A stretch of 64,000 nucleotides of DNA, from the NCBI RefSeq assembly GCF_036588685.1, contig NC_086374.1:28760886-28824885 (forward strand), read 5' to 3'. Below the pieces are notes generated by a model. The model did not search any database, was not told the origin of the DNA, and was given only the letters and a program-made list of their open reading frames with translations. Positions 1-11,672 of the stretch are shown here, piece by piece. Within the stretch, counting starts at the first letter, position 1. Every line of letters starts with the position of its first letter. The stretch comes from Mytilus trossulus (lineage: Eukaryota > Mollusca > Bivalvia > Mytilida > Mytilidae). The translations under genes were made by a program, and so were the position numbers.

Positions 1-199
1 TATTCACATTATATGATTTAATTGGCATTTAATGGAATTGGAAAGCCTTCATTTATAATACAATGACATGTGATCAAATCGCTGAAATCTCTCTCCTTCA
101 TTTTTATTTGTATGTGTATTTGGATTTTGTTTTAATACTAAGGATGTTCTTCACCCTGAATAGATATCCTTATCTGTTTTTGTCAAAACATTCAGAAAT

Positions 200-925
200 T
201 TTATGTTCTGAATGATCTTTACATTCGGACTATTTTTGATTTTTTTACTTCTTTGATTGGAATGTCACTGATAACACTTTTGTAGACAGAACTCGTACAC
301 CATTTCAATCCTGGTATATATGATGAGTTTTTTTACAATCACTAGATCGATGCGACTCATATGGTTTTCACCCCGATAGTACCATTAACCAAGTAGTCAA
401 CACGACTGTGTTAACATGCATCATCAGTGATATGGTCATAATCATAAATTAATTGTTCGAAATACTGAGGATTTATACCCAATTACCATATGTAAGCTAC
501 ATTTAACAAATTTTTAAGGAATTTTAATTGCTTTATTTGTCCTTTTTAACATTTTGTTATTCGACCGTCACTGCTGGGTCTCTTGAGGACAATATTCGCG
601 TTTAGTGTACCAAATTTAAATCCTTGTATCTATGATAAATGTATTTACTACCACTGGATTACATGCAACTACTGGTGGAGTTTGTCATCCAGAGAGTATC
701 ACAATCTTAGAAGTCAGCACTTCTGTGTTGACATGAATTATCATTTTTATGGTCGTTATAATAAATTAGTTTTTTTCAAAATTTGAATTGTTCTAAATAT
801 TGAGGATTTCTACCCAAGGAATATATTATAATAGCTATAATTTGCAAAACATTTAGGACAATTTTTTTCTTAAATGCTCTTCGATCAACTTTGTACTTTA
901 TTTATCATTATTTTTTTGATTGGCA
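200..925 (+). repeat. Degenerate tandem copies of the hammerhead-type (retrozyme-like) repeat
   Basis: About two and a half decayed units of the repeat found intact at 59.2-60.6 kb. Recognisable modules recur in the same order: a gtcactgat core near 261 and 568, a 'tatatatgatgag' stretch, a 'tagtcaacacgactgtgttaacatg' type segment, then the AT-rich spacer. The ribozyme cores are broken, for example ctgctgg instead of ctgatga near 573. No gene is seen here; the short ORF at 583-786 is an accident of this repeat. Confidence 0.6.
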
Positions 926-1039
926 CTTGATCCTTTAGAAGACGTGCGTCTAACGTACAATTTATCTGGTACCATGAAGAGTATTGTTTTTAGATACATA
1001 TATTCTTGACAACGCTTCAACATGTTTTTAAACCAAACA

Positions 1040-1676
1040 ATGTAGATGTTCCAAACCGTATGAGTATTTGGACCGTACGCGGACGGTCTGACTGATATTA
1101 AGAAGTTGGTAAAGTTTATCAAGTTAGATACATATGTATTTAACAGATCAACATAACTTATATCTCCAATTAATATAAAAAGTTCAACAGCATTTGACAT
1201 AAAAACTAAATATTTTAACTATTTAAAAAGATCACGCTTATTTAATTTGTTAATCTCCTGTATTTTGCAGGCCAGTATTTCAATAATTGCAGCTCAGTAT
1301 GCTCATTGAAATTGAAGTTATTGGAAGTAAACATAATGTGGGAGGACAATTGTTGTAGAATATTTATGAACTCTACAAAAGAAATGTAAAAAATACAGCT
1401 TCGGCCAGAATAACAACATAAAATTCACGGATATACAATTAAACAAATATGTAATTTCAATTGTTCGCTTATTCAATTTATCCATCTATTTTGAAATAAT
1501 AATAATTTGTATAACTAAAAATAAAGATTTTGATAACTGTTATCACAAACAGCTGGACCGTACGCGTATACCCATACGGTCCGACCGTACGCGTATGGTC
1601 GGACCGTACGAGTATACGTATACGGTCCAGACCGTACGCGTACGGTCCAAATACTCATATGGTCTGGAACATACAT
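1040..1676. repeat. Foldback-type element with CpG-rich palindromic ends
   Basis: The segment 1040-1090 reappears as its reverse complement at 1628-1676 with only a few differences, so the two form inverted arms about 540 bases apart. The right arm sits in a cluster (1555-1676) of short palindromes built from gaccgtac and gtacggtc. One of them, GACCGTACGCGTACGGTC at 1630-1647, is a perfect 18-base palindrome. CpG content is far above that of the surroundings. The ORFs on the minus strand at 1515-1748 only read through these palindromes. No coding content was recognised. Confidence 0.6.
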
Positions 1677-2011
1677 GTATATACAATGGAATAAACATGA
1701 TACCGAGATATAAGCATGGCATGTGATACACAATACGTTAAAACACACAGAATACGATCCAGGAACAGAATCACTTGGATAAGTTTAAATAATCTACAAT
1801 ATCAGGGGCCTGTAATTTGGAAGTTGTTGATGGTAACTGTATGTTAAACTGTTTTATTTTGTTCATTGTTTCATCATGAATCTCGCTGTTGGATGTTTGT
1901 TCGAATTGTGTCACATATTGTCATGTCGGGCCTTTTATACCTCACAATAACAGTATGGGTTTTGGTAAATGTTAAAGCAATCAGGTGACCTATAATTGCT
2001 TAAGTCGTTGT

Positions 2012-2225
2012 AAAACACAACATAGAAAACTAAAGACTAAGCAACACAAACCCCACCAAAAACTTGAGGTGATTTCAGGTGCTTCGGAAGGTATGCAGCT
2101 GCACATGTGGCACTCGTCATGTTGCTTATGTTATTAAAAATCCGGTAAATAGGTTTAATTCGGTAGGTCACATTCGTGAAAAGGGAAAGGGTATTGCAGT
2201 TACGACATAATGAACATACCTTTAC
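2012..2225 (+). repeat. Dispersed repeat R2
   Basis: Copy of a family seen many times in this window. Its diagnostic order is a 'cacgaaccccaccaaaaac' type segment, then 'gtggcacccgtc' and 'aatccggtaaatag', ending in 'ttcggtaggtcacattcatg'. Other copies lie at 2575-2800, 20155-20450, 22440-22720 and 61030-61210 (+), and at 35411-35555 and 40490-40790 (-). Confidence 0.75.
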
Positions 2226-2574
2226 TGGAAACCTATCACGTTTCTTTACTCCTGACAAACTCATGTTTGAAACTAGTGTCTTCTCTTTTCCAAATGTCCC
2301 TAAATTTGACAGCTATATACGTATGGCATACTCATGTATTTATTGTTTAACATATCCTTGTCTCTTCTTTTGTTTCATCCCTTCAACACATTAAAAAAAG
2401 CTTTAATTCTTTATTGGACCGTTTTGAGAGAAAAAAATGAAGAGCAGTACTATTAGCAGTGAAACTCAAAACATAGTACTTTTACCATGATTTTGATATA
2501 ATGCTGATTTGATTTCATTGGTTATGGAATTATGGACAAAATAAACCTGACATTTCAACTTATAAATCATAAAA

Positions 2575-2800
2575 AAAGGCAAACCGACATATAATAGTAC
2601 ACAAAACACAACACGAATCCCTAAAACATTTAGGGATGATATCAGGGGCTCCGGAAGATAATACAGAACCTGCTCTTCATGTGGCACCCGTCCTGTGGCT
2701 CATGTTATTACGAACCCGATACTAAGTCGTATTTGGTAGGTCGGATTCATGAAAAATAAATAGGACTGAAGTTTCTACGACATAAGGAACATATCTGTTA
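2575..2800 (+). repeat. Dispersed repeat R2
   Basis: Second R2 copy, about 350 bases after the first and in the same orientation. It is more diverged: 'cacgaatccctaaaacatttag' replaces the usual CCACC segment, but the 'gtggcacccgtcctgtggctcatg' stretch is preserved in order. Confidence 0.65.
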
Positions 2801-2879
2801 TCATATGCTGAATGGCTATTCCAAAACAGCCAAACAACCATGATGGCGTGCGTAAAATTTACGCAGGGATGATTTCAGT

Positions 2880-3200
2880 TGCATCAATTGAAATACTTGA
2901 TTTATAAACGTCCTTGTGAGCAGCAATCCTCCATAAAGGAAATCTTGATAGAAAATACACACCCGCTAATAGCGTTGTAATTGGGAGATATATACTCTGT
3001 ATGCATGCGGTGCTTTAGTTTAGCTACAAAGATATGTAAAACTTGCATTTGGACGATGAAATCATTTCTTTTGTCGTACTGTTTTGTTATTAACCGACCC
3101 TCATCGTCAATTTCTAGATGAAAGTCAAAAAATGAGGCAAACTTAATAGGGTCTGTTGTATCCTTGTATCTCGCGTTCAATGGGATAGACGAGTTTAACA
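2880..3200 (-). pseudogene. Retroelement reverse-transcriptase C-terminal relic
   Basis: The minus strand encodes a protein piece containing 'FASFFDFHLEIDDEGRL' followed by 'KQYDKRNDF'. This resembles the conserved pattern (S/A)FLDLHLEID-x-GRL...K-x-YDKRDDFNF that I recall from reverse-transcriptase-type retroelement proteins widespread in bivalves. The piece is about 100 residues with no upstream polymerase motifs, and the reading frame degenerates after the YDKR motif. A more broken copy lies in duplication copy B at 30570-30790. Which retroelement class it belongs to (Penelope-like or other) cannot be settled here. Confidence 0.5.
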
Positions 3201-4820
3201 TGGTCACCAATTTTTTAAATTATTTGGTGAGAAAACATTATCTTTAAAACTAAAAGTAAAGTTGAGGATAACTGGTAACTTGTTTTCTCTTCTCACAAAG
3301 TGTCTGTGTAGTTTCAACCTCATAAGAAAAAAGGAACAAGTCAGAAAGAAGAGGGACATAGTCGGTTCTCATGTGAATGCAGATAGTTTTCTGAAAAACA
3401 CTTTCTCGAAACGTAACAAATTTGTTGTCAAACAAGTAATCAAGCATCTTGATAATGTCAGTTTTATCTTCAATAACGTTTGTTTAAATCAAATTGAATG
3501 TTTACAAAGTAGGATTTATCTCTCCTTAAGACAAGATACCTATATGTACGTTGGTCATTCTTTTGATTAAACAAAGCATAATCAATATCTTTCAATTTGT
3601 CTATAGTTTGAATTAAGGAATACTTGTGTACAGTGTAGAAAATCAAATGTTTTAATACTATTGCCTGATGGAAGAGTCTTAGAATGTATGCAAAAAAGGT
3701 AAAAGAATAAGTAAATAAATGACAACTGACCGATAAATAACACGCATGTACTTATTGGCATCTCACGTTTATAAACACGAGAAAGGGCAAAGGTATGAAC
3801 ATATGTGATTAATAGATATCGAAATAATCCCTTCCCGTGTTCGGCCGTTCCATCCACCACACCTAAAGAAAAGAAATTTGTAAATCTAAAACAGATGTTT
3901 TTATATAACATCATCATGATAGATATGCAACGCTATTCTAAACGGATGAAACTTCAATATTTGATGATAGAATAATACAATCAATCTACTATGAGACAGC
4001 TAGCTAATTCGAAAATCTGTCACTTGTGTTATCAATGCCATCAACATGTATTGATTTTGAGTTCTAGTCTGGTCCCACGAATTAACGTTGTCCTGTTATT
4101 TTCCCATGTGAAAGTTGTATCCAGAAAAGCTGTTTGAAAGCACGAAATTTACAAAACATTTATTTCGTTTACTTATGTACACGTATAAAGATCAGATACA
4201 AGTGAACTTCTTCAAATTTAAATTTTAGATAATTTGACTTAAAACATCAGACATCCTGAAATCACTTGTGGACGGATTAAAACCTGGTGTTACTGTATGA
4301 ATGAGTTTTAAATGTGCAATGATTTACTGTTTTTAAACTATTAAAACATGAATTAAAACATTTTATTTATGGAATATTAATGTGGGTAATCTCGATACTC
4401 AAACACTTTTAGCAATAGTAATATAGATGGTTTTAACATATGTATACAATAAATAGTATTGATGTTTTGGTTGATTATCATATATTATCATGTATCTATC
4501 ATACACAGTCTATGGAAGGTGCGATACGATAAAAACTTTTCGTATATCAATGAGCGATATTGTCTAATATCATTTGTAAACATGCAGACATTTCATGCGG
4601 AAAATGTTGTTTTTGGCAACGAAAAATTAAGAAAATACTAACTTTTAGAATTATTGTTCAAATATAAACAACAATTAAGTCAAAATATACAGTAAGAAGT
4701 TAGCTAGGAGCTAAAGTTTATGTCCGTGTAAAATTTGAAGTGCTGTGTTTTCCTTATATACATAAATACGCCATGCGATACTTTTAATAGTTATCAAAAG
4801 TACCAGGATTATAATTTTAT

Positions 4821-4864
4821 ACGCCAGACGCGCGTTTCGTCTACATAAGACTCATCAGTGACGC
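4821..4864 (-). ncRNA. Type I hammerhead ribozyme motif, intact core
   Basis: On the minus strand the order is stem I 5' GCGTCA, core CTGATGA, stem II GTCT/AGAC with a TATGT loop, core GAA, short stem III within ACGCGCGT, cleavage C, and stem I 3' TGGCGT. All core nucleotides of the hammerhead fold are present, and stem I pairs over six positions (two G-U). Very short stem III is usual in animal satellite-type and retrozyme hammerheads. It lies in a solo repeat inserted in the 3.08-kb transposon. Confidence 0.8.
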
Positions 4865-5501
4865 TCAGATCAAAATAGTTAAAAAGCCAAATAAATACAA
4901 AGTTGAAGAGTAAAATATCAATGCGATACTTTTAAAATATCATAGCGATGTTTTTGTTATATAAATATTAGTATTTATTAGTATTAATATTTGACTGCTG
5001 TACCCATATTTTTACAATTTTACCCATTATGTCAGTTTTGTTAACGTAACGTTGTAAATATGACAGAATTTGATGAGACTGTCATACACGTGAGAGGTTT
5101 AGCGCTATACAAACAGGTTCAATCCACCATTTTCAAATATAAAAATGCCAGTACCGATGGGGTTTAATAAACAATGTCGTTATAAAATAGCTGAGTATCT
5201 AACTATTGTTCACATACTATATAACATTAATTTTTAGCAATTTTATAATGAACTCACCGAATTATATATATCTGATATGCTCGCAATGCACGCATGTAAG
5301 ACTTTCTTTATTGATAACAATGAAACTAACTTGTGACAAAGATGAATCATACTGTTCTCGTTCAGATTGATTCCACAAAATCTGACCTTTACTTTTGAAT
5401 CTTCTTTTTTATACAAATTAGACCGTTGGTTTTCCAACAATCTATGGCTTCCCTGAATTATTTCTTAAATATAGAAAAGATTTACACATCTTTGGATTCG
5501 A

Positions 5502-5545
5502 GCGTCACTGATGAGTCTTTTGTAGACGAAACGCGCGTTTGGCGT
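5502..5545 (+). ncRNA. Type I hammerhead ribozyme motif, GUU cleavage triplet
   Basis: Same layout as the copy at 41185-41228: GCGTCA, CTGATGA, stem II GTCT/AGAC with a TTTGT loop, GAAAC, short stem III, then TGGCGT. The residue before the predicted scissile bond is T rather than C (GTT). This is allowed by the UH rule but usually cleaves more slowly. The surrounding repeat unit is about 115 bases (roughly 5470-5585). Confidence 0.7.
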
Positions 5546-5807
5546 ATATACAAAATTTAGTCCTAATATCTATGATGAGTTTATTTCTAACATCAACAGA
5601 CATTAACATCTTATTTATTCGTTTTCTAAACATTTGTTTTTAGTATTCATTGTAGAAATGAACTTATAACAAGAGATACGAATTGTTATTTTGCACTAAG
5701 AAATGTTAGCGTATTTATACGATCGGTTACTAGTCAAAAACTAAGGTTAAATCTCTGGCAACAATACAGCGCAATGTTCTCGCGGTGGTCGCGATGTAAA
5801 AACATTA

Positions 5808-6300
5808 ACGGTACCAATTTTCCTGCAACAGATGCGCATTTCGACAATACATGTCTCTCAGCGATGCTCGTAGCCAAAATATTTGAGACCCAAAGCTTAT
5901 ATAAAAGATGAGGATCTATAATCCAAAAAGCCCAAAAAGTATGGTCAAATTCATGAAAGGAATCAGAGCTTTGCATGAGGAAGATACATTCCCTAATTTA
6001 TCATAATTTCTAAAAATTTGTTACAGAAAGTTTAAATCAAAAAATCCGTATTTACATGCCAGTACCGAAGTACTGGCTACTGGGCTGGTGATGCCCCCGG
6101 GAACTAACAGTCCACCGGCAGAAACATTGACCCAGTGGTGGTAGTAATAACATTAACGGTCCTAATTTTCATGCACCAGATGCGCATTTCGACAATGCAG
6201 TGTCTTTGACAGTGATGCTCGTTGCCAAAATATTTGAAATCCAAAGCTTATATAAAAGATGGAGGGCTATAATCCAAAAGGTAAAAAAAGTATAGCTAAA
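5808..6300 (-). repeat. Second hammerhead-type repeat family, about 1.4 tandem units
   Basis: Two copies of the same module lie 348 bases apart on the minus strand, each with a hammerhead-like segment: 5825-5867 (GCATC stem, CTGAGAG core with one base lost) and 6173-6218 (CTGTCAA core, broken). Between them is a distinctive GC-rich block (6050-6115) with 'ccagtaccgaagtactgg' that also ends the 26.2-kb copy. The ORF at 5734-5976 merely reads through the repeat; a near-identical ORF occurs at 26357 for the same reason. Confidence 0.65.
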
Positions 6301-6605
6301 TCCGTAAATAAGCGTCCATGTTGATAATAAATACATTTTCTGTTTCACAAGATTTTTGATTTTCGTTCGATCTGAAGTTGTTCAATCTATAGTCTGAGGC
6401 TACTCAGTTGGTATCTTCAAAGTTTGGGACATCAGCATTTGTACATTTTAATTTGTTTGGAATATTTATTTTACCATTTGGATATTCATTGTTATTTGGA
6501 GCTGTATTGGATAAGATTGTTCGAATGAATGTTTTTTTCTTCTTTTAAGTACTGATATTTTTTTTTCGATATTACCCATGTGGATAGGCTATAGGAGTGT
6601 GACCT

Positions 6606-6747
6606 CAAGGGCGGATTCAGCCGTTTCTTAAAGGAGGGTTTCAACCCAAGGATAAAGAGAGTTCAACCATATGTCCCCATTCAAATGCAGTGATCGGCCA
6701 AAAATGGGGTTTGAAACCCCCGGATACCCCTCCGGATCCGCCACTGG
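6606..6747. mobile_element. Short MITE nested in the 3.08-kb transposon
   Basis: A segment of about 140 bases starts with GGCGGATTCAG and ends with the inverted match GGATCCGCCACTGG. It contains inverted 'gggtttcaaccc' and 'ggggtttgaaaccccc' elements. A diverged relative is at 21468-21577 inside another transposon. No coding content. Confidence 0.6.
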
Positions 6748-9041
6748 ACCTATATTAGAATCTAATAGGTCTGTAGACTATTTACAACCGCATTAAAATT
6801 CCGCCATTGCATCATCACTTAAAATAGAAATTGTGGGTTAAAGCATGTGATTACAAAACAATCGACTAAACAGGTTGTTAACACTTTCAACTAACAGTAG
6901 GGTCAAGCAACATTTTCGAAAAGATAAGTCCATGTAAGCGTTAATTTTGTTGCAGAAACGAAATTTTAGTGATATTGATCCTAAAACATTAAGCTGGTCA
7001 TGAACTAAGATTGTGAATTATGTTTGCGGTTTTCTTGACATTCCTTGTGACGTTTCCTCGTATTAGTTTTATATAAGAAAACTATAGCAGTTATATTAGA
7101 AAAGTATCGCATTCATAAATTGTTGATATTAAAAAAGTATCGCTATGATATAAGACAAACATCGCATTGATATTAGACAATACGGCAGTAACTTTGACTT
7201 ATAGGTGATTTTGGCTTAGTAGACAATTGAATTCATTTCAATTGCATTCCACTGAATTTGCTACATGATTTTTATTGAATGTGTACACCTACAAATGATA
7301 AATCGTGCAATTATGTTTCATTTATTCAACAATCTAATTTTCTCGTTTAAATACACCCTGCTTGTTATTATATAAAATAATTCATGGAAATTATACAGCA
7401 GACGTATGTCGTGTTAAATGTCATCCTGTTTTAAGAAAAGAATCATTACTTTATACCGAGAAATCTTCGTTCCTTCATAAAAATGTAAACATTCGTCTGA
7501 GATTTACCACAATGCAACTCTTTGAGATAGGACAATATCGCTCATTGATATAAGAAAAGTTTTTATCGTATCGCACCTTCCATAGACTGATACATGTCTA
7601 ATTTTTACTTTGAGATATCCTAATCGAACAGAAGTGTTTGAATTTTTTTGCAGAGTAATCATATTTACCATATAAATTGTGTAATGGAAAATAATTACTT
7701 TGACTTTCGTAATAACTAAGCACAAGAGATATACATAACAATATTAACGAAGTATTATGTGATTGTTAATAGTACACCTTAGAATACAATACGACTTCCC
7801 AATAGTATGTGTTTACATTAGATGCCACAAATCGAAGACAGAGAAATGTTTCCCTGTAAATATTTCAAAATAATAGTTTAATTGTTTTAAGTATGAGGGA
7901 TTTGATTTTTGTGGGCGTGGTGTTGGGTTGGTCGGATATTTTTAAATATTAATTGCCTGGGCTGGTTTGGAAAAAAATAAGTATAAAAAAAAGGAAATGA
8001 TATGGTTGTCCATAGAATTTGTCGTCTGTATTTTTCATTTTATAATATTACTTCAAATTCTCTAAATTCTCTAAAAAATACAGCTGTAAATTCACATGTT
8101 TGCAATAAATAACTCCCTATATTTAATTATATTGTACGTATGTTCTATGTCTGTTAATATAAAATTGATCAGTATAAGAATTTTCTGAAAGATAACATTC
8201 AGCCATTTGAAGTATTTGATAGATTTTCCCAAGTATATACCAGGATATTTTTCTTTTTTAGGGATGAGTGGATAAAATGCCGAAATGTTTAACAGTGACA
8301 ACAACAAAAACGAAAATTTGAAGAATCGCACCTGTTTGTTACTATAAACAAAATTCTCAATGAAGTTTAAAAACATATTATTTACATGGAATGTTCTCCC
8401 CCTACTTACAATTTTATGCATAAAGTATGAAGAATTAATTTGTAAGTGTAGTATAAAGCAAGTGCTATTGATACACTGTTCACAGTCAGGACCCAATTTG
8501 TAGACAACGAAAATCAAAAGTCATTTATGTGTTATGTAGGCAGTGACATCAACACAGTATATATATATCTTTACGTCAGTCGTGCGTTTACTGACGTTTC
8601 TATTTAAATTTCCGATTTTTGTCATGTTCCATGTTACATTCAACTAGATACAAAGCTACAAATAATAATTTAAACATACCAGTAGCGCAAAGAATATTGA
8701 AACATTGAACCAACTCGGTTAAATCATTTTGATACCCATCGTTTCGACATTATAAAAATCTCGAAGAGTATACACGACTCATTATAACCTGTCATAACCA
8801 AATACCAACGGGACATTGCGTTTTGTTCGGTTTTCACTTGTGTCCGGATTGTACAGTTAAACGGAAGTCGACATCAAAGTAATTTTTGCGTACACTTACA
8901 AAGGACAATATGTAAAACAGCTAGCAGACGACATTTTATTTTCATGTTGTTTTAGATGTAAAAATGTATTAAGTAGATGAAGTTAGACGTATTGTTACAT
9001 TTTTTTTATAAATAAAACGCCACTCCGCCAATCACGTTCCT

Positions 9042-9222
9042 CTATGCAGAAAAGAATAAATCGTTCAAAAATGTCCGACGTGGATCGATTTTGCTTTTTA
9101 TAATTGTTTTCTCATTCGTTAATTCAGATTCCCAGTCACTGTCCATAGTTGAATCGAGATCGTCATTTTCATTTGCCTGTACACACGAGTTCTCTAATAA
9201 ACTGGCCACTCGCTGATTGACA
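9042..9222 (-). CDS. Possible orphan terminal exon of unknown function
   Basis: On the minus strand a splice-acceptor-like sequence (ttgttgcttag) precedes about 59 codons to a stop. The peptide is acidic in its middle (NENDDLDSTMDSDWESEL) and then basic. Composition is more protein-like than neighbouring accidental ORFs. There is no matching sequence in duplication copy B, so the segment was gained in A or lost from B. No family was recognised, no companion exon was found, and it may be non-coding. Sequence further upstream on this strand is repeat R1 and is not part of it. Confidence 0.2.
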
Positions 9223-9264
9223 CTAAGCAACAAGATAAGAACGAAACAACAAGAGTTCATATAC

Positions 9265-9560
9265 AAAAGAAGATGTGGTATGATTGCCAATGAGACAACT
9301 ATCCAAAAAAGACCAAAATGACACAAACATTAAGAATTATAGGTCACCGTACGGCCTTCAACAATGAGCAACGCCCATACCGCGTAAAGTCAGCTATAAA
9401 AGGCCCCGATAAGACAATGTAAAACAATTCAAACGAGAAAACTAACGGCCTTATTTATGTAAACAAATGAACGAAAAACAAATATGGAACACATAAACAA
9501 ACGACAACCACTGAATTACAGGCTCTTTTCTGACTTTATCGTTGCTATAAAGCTACCAGA
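9265..9560 (+). repeat. Dispersed repeat R1 (3' truncated)
   Basis: Starts with 'agaagatgtggtatgattgc' and continues through 'caatgagacaactatcca', 'taggtcaccgtacggcc' and 'tcagctataaaaggcccc' to 'caaacgacaaccactg'. Collinear copies lie at 26975-27400, 40205-40440, 41990-42400 and 48937-49450 (+), and at 21850-22350 (-). Any ORF across it is accidental. Confidence 0.8.
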
Positions 9561-10403
9561 AGTCTACAGGAGCATCTGAATTATATATATATAGGGCATC
9601 TAAAAGATATCTGGCATCCCTTAAACATTATTCGAAAGTCATTGACATTGATGTGTTGCATGACTTGTTAATTCAATGAAAGGCTTAAAAACTATTATTT
9701 AATTAAACAGTTTAGCTATTGAAAGGCAATCATTCACCTGTGGCTGTAAATATTGGAGTATAGTGCATTACATTGATCTGAGGGAAAGTTCCTTACTTTT
9801 CCTTTTTGGCGTTCGGAGCATCTCACAAGTTTAATGTTTCTTTACAAAAAAATCTGTTGATCACGGAATACATGAATACAAACATGCATATTAGTTTGTT
9901 ATAACAACTTAAATATACTTAGGGATACCCAGTCATAATGTGCTTGTTTAATTTAATCATGCAAAATAATTTTGACAGGTAATTTTGAAAAATATATTAA
10001 ATAACGAACTTTCAAAAAAGCCTTCGGAATTCGATGTTGACCGGGTTCGTTTTTTTCAGGTAAGATTAACGGTAATTGATGGGGAAATTTTGTGGGACTT
10101 TGAAAAATTGTTCGGTTTAAACTGAAACTCAGGTTTTATCAGGTTTTGGTTTACCCAGGTTTCGCTGTATTATCACTTAAAATCGACGAAAATAAGTTCA
10201 TTCATTAAAGATCCGCCTTCATCTGTTTTTTTGGTGAATAGTTCGTACCCAATTATATCCAATCCTTCTACATTAAATTATGAGGACCAATTAAAAGATG
10301 TTTCATGTTGAGCAACATTCATTGAGCCTCCAGAATTTAAAGAGTTTAAGTCCATTATAAAAGTTATAGCTATTTTGTCTAGAAACAACTAGATTGACTA
10401 AAA

Positions 10404-10472
10404 ATGTACATCAGTCACGCTTTTGTCTGGTTCATTTTGCAGTCTTCAGTGGAGCAATTCATATAAAGCAAG
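10404..10472 (+). pseudogene. Broken duplicate of astacin exon 1 (signal peptide exon)
   Basis: Aligns base for base with the signal-peptide exon at 34429-34498, including the ATG context and the GTAAGCG donor, but is one base shorter (69 against 70). The missing base after GCTTTT shifts the frame, so the reading runs into TAA before the donor. No copies of exons 2 onward follow it; the next 4.5 kb is repeat sequence. This indicates that the duplication carried only the 5' end of the protease gene. Confidence 0.7.
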
Positions 10473-10780
10473 GTAAGCGATCAACAAGATATGTACATTA
10501 AATATAAATAAATATTTCAATTACCTTTTTTTAACCTACTAATATAAATTCTCGAAGGAATCTTCAATGTCACGAGCCTGTAGTTTGAAGTGGTTGTCGA
10601 TTATTGTTGTCTGCTATAGTTTTAGCTGTTTTTTGTTTAATCATAAATCTGGCCTTTGTTTTTTTGTTTGAATTGTTTTACATGTTACATAAGATTTTTA
10701 TATTACTGACTTCAATCATTTACACTTTAAAGGTATTTTTTTCATGCCCACTGTTATATCCGTTCCAGTATTTATTGAAA

Positions 10781-11357
10781 GGAGTAGGTCCGGTAAGGCC
10801 ACTTTTTGGCCCAAAAATATAACAGTTTTACAAAATTGTTAAAATGTAAAGTTTTAGTTATTTACTGGAGAGTTGAATGCTTCTGATACATAAATATGGG
10901 CTGTTTTTGACAATACTATGCACATATATCTGGAAGTAGCACTATTAGGTCATGCTAAATTACTGAAATCTTAAAATTCTATCATTTTAGTTAAATTTTA
11001 GACGGTTTCCGTGTAAAACGACAGTGGCCACATTCGTGTTCATCCTTAATATTGAAATGTAAGTTGTATTTTATGATAATACATAACATATATAAAGGTT
11101 GTGGATGAACCAGGTTGCGGCCACTTTCATTTTTGACAAAAACCATCTGAAAAATGACGTTTTTTGGCATTTTTGAAAGATTTTTCATATTTGAGCTCCA
11201 ATCAGATCGTTTTTAATGACTTTATCAGTTGAAATCTTTCACAGAAACTTATTGAATCGATTGAAATAGACACTTAAGTGTTTAAAAAGTGGTCAAAATC
11301 TTTCGTCAGATGAAACTGAAATTTGAGGCCAAAATGAGTCCTTACCGGACCTACTCC
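10781..11357. mobile_element. 577-bp MITE with 18-bp perfect terminal inverted repeats
   Basis: Left end GGAGTAGGTCCGGTAAGG at 10781-10798; its exact reverse complement closes the element at 11340-11357. Duplication copy B has no insert at the matching place (near 34800), which confirms the element was mobile or excised. The target duplication is unclear because a short CC differs between copies. No protein-coding content. Confidence 0.8.
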
Positions 11358-11672
11358 TTTCCTGGTCTCATCATAAAATACGAATTACTTTATCTCTTTT
11401 CTGGATTTTCACTAAATGTTTGATTAACTAGACAATAGACAGACTAGAATTAAAAACATCTGCACGACAGTGTGTGAATTTATAAACTGTGTAATTGGGT
11501 GGACCATGTTAAATGAAACTCAGGTTTTTGTTTACTTTTATATCATCTTCCGCAGGCTTAAAAAAAGGAATCTCAAAATCAGCTAAGTGTTTATTTTCCA
11601 AAACATAGAATGCATTCAAACTTTATTTAGTATTTACCAATTTTCTGTCACGCATTTATACTTTTAAGTGTA

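Larger units (their letters stand above)
4506..7589. mobile_element. 3,084-bp DNA transposon with 59-bp terminal inverted repeats
   Basis: The left end 4506-4564 starts CAGTCTATGGAAGGTGCGAT. The right end 7531-7589 is its reverse complement over 59 bases with one mismatch. The element is flanked on both sides by ATACA (4501-4505 and 7590-7594), and duplication copy B near 31965 has a single uninterrupted ATACA, so this is a clean filled site against an empty site. Subterminal regions repeat the motif gcgata(c/t) many times in both orientations (4773, 4923, 4949, then 7100-7165). No transposase was recognised; internal ORFs are short and arise from nested repeats (hammerhead repeats at 4801-4910 and 5470-5585, a second family at 5808-6300, a MITE at 6606-6747). 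It is therefore probably non-autonomous. The superfamily is unresolved. Confidence 0.9.
2822..11385. repeat. Segmental duplication, copy A (partner at 30525-34830)
   Basis: Long collinear similarity with 30525-34830, broken by indels. Visible anchors are 'caaccatgatggcgt' at 2838 and 30541, 'actatgagacagctagctaat' at 3989 and 31439, 'gttcacagtcaggacccaatt' near 8480 and 33480, 'gggacattgcgttttgttcgg' near 8811 and 33660, and the exon-1 block near 10405 and 34430. Copy A is longer because it holds the 3.08-kb transposon at 4506-7589, extra sequence at about 9050-9890, and a MITE at 10781-11357. The shared block ends near 'cctggtctcatcataaaata'. Confidence 0.85.

Noticed and set aside
5734..5976. 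ORF similar to the one at 26357-26560 (MQSSDSFHEF...)
   Set aside because: Both are read-through of the second hammerhead repeat family; no independent coding evidence.
8092..8517. 141-codon ORF on the minus strand
   Set aside because: The duplicate copy near 33080-33510 has indels that break the frame, so it is not conserved as coding.
9227..9326. N-terminal part of the minus ORF with a hydrophobic stretch (MCHFGLFWIVVSLAII)
   Set aside because: It is the reverse translation of dispersed repeat R1.
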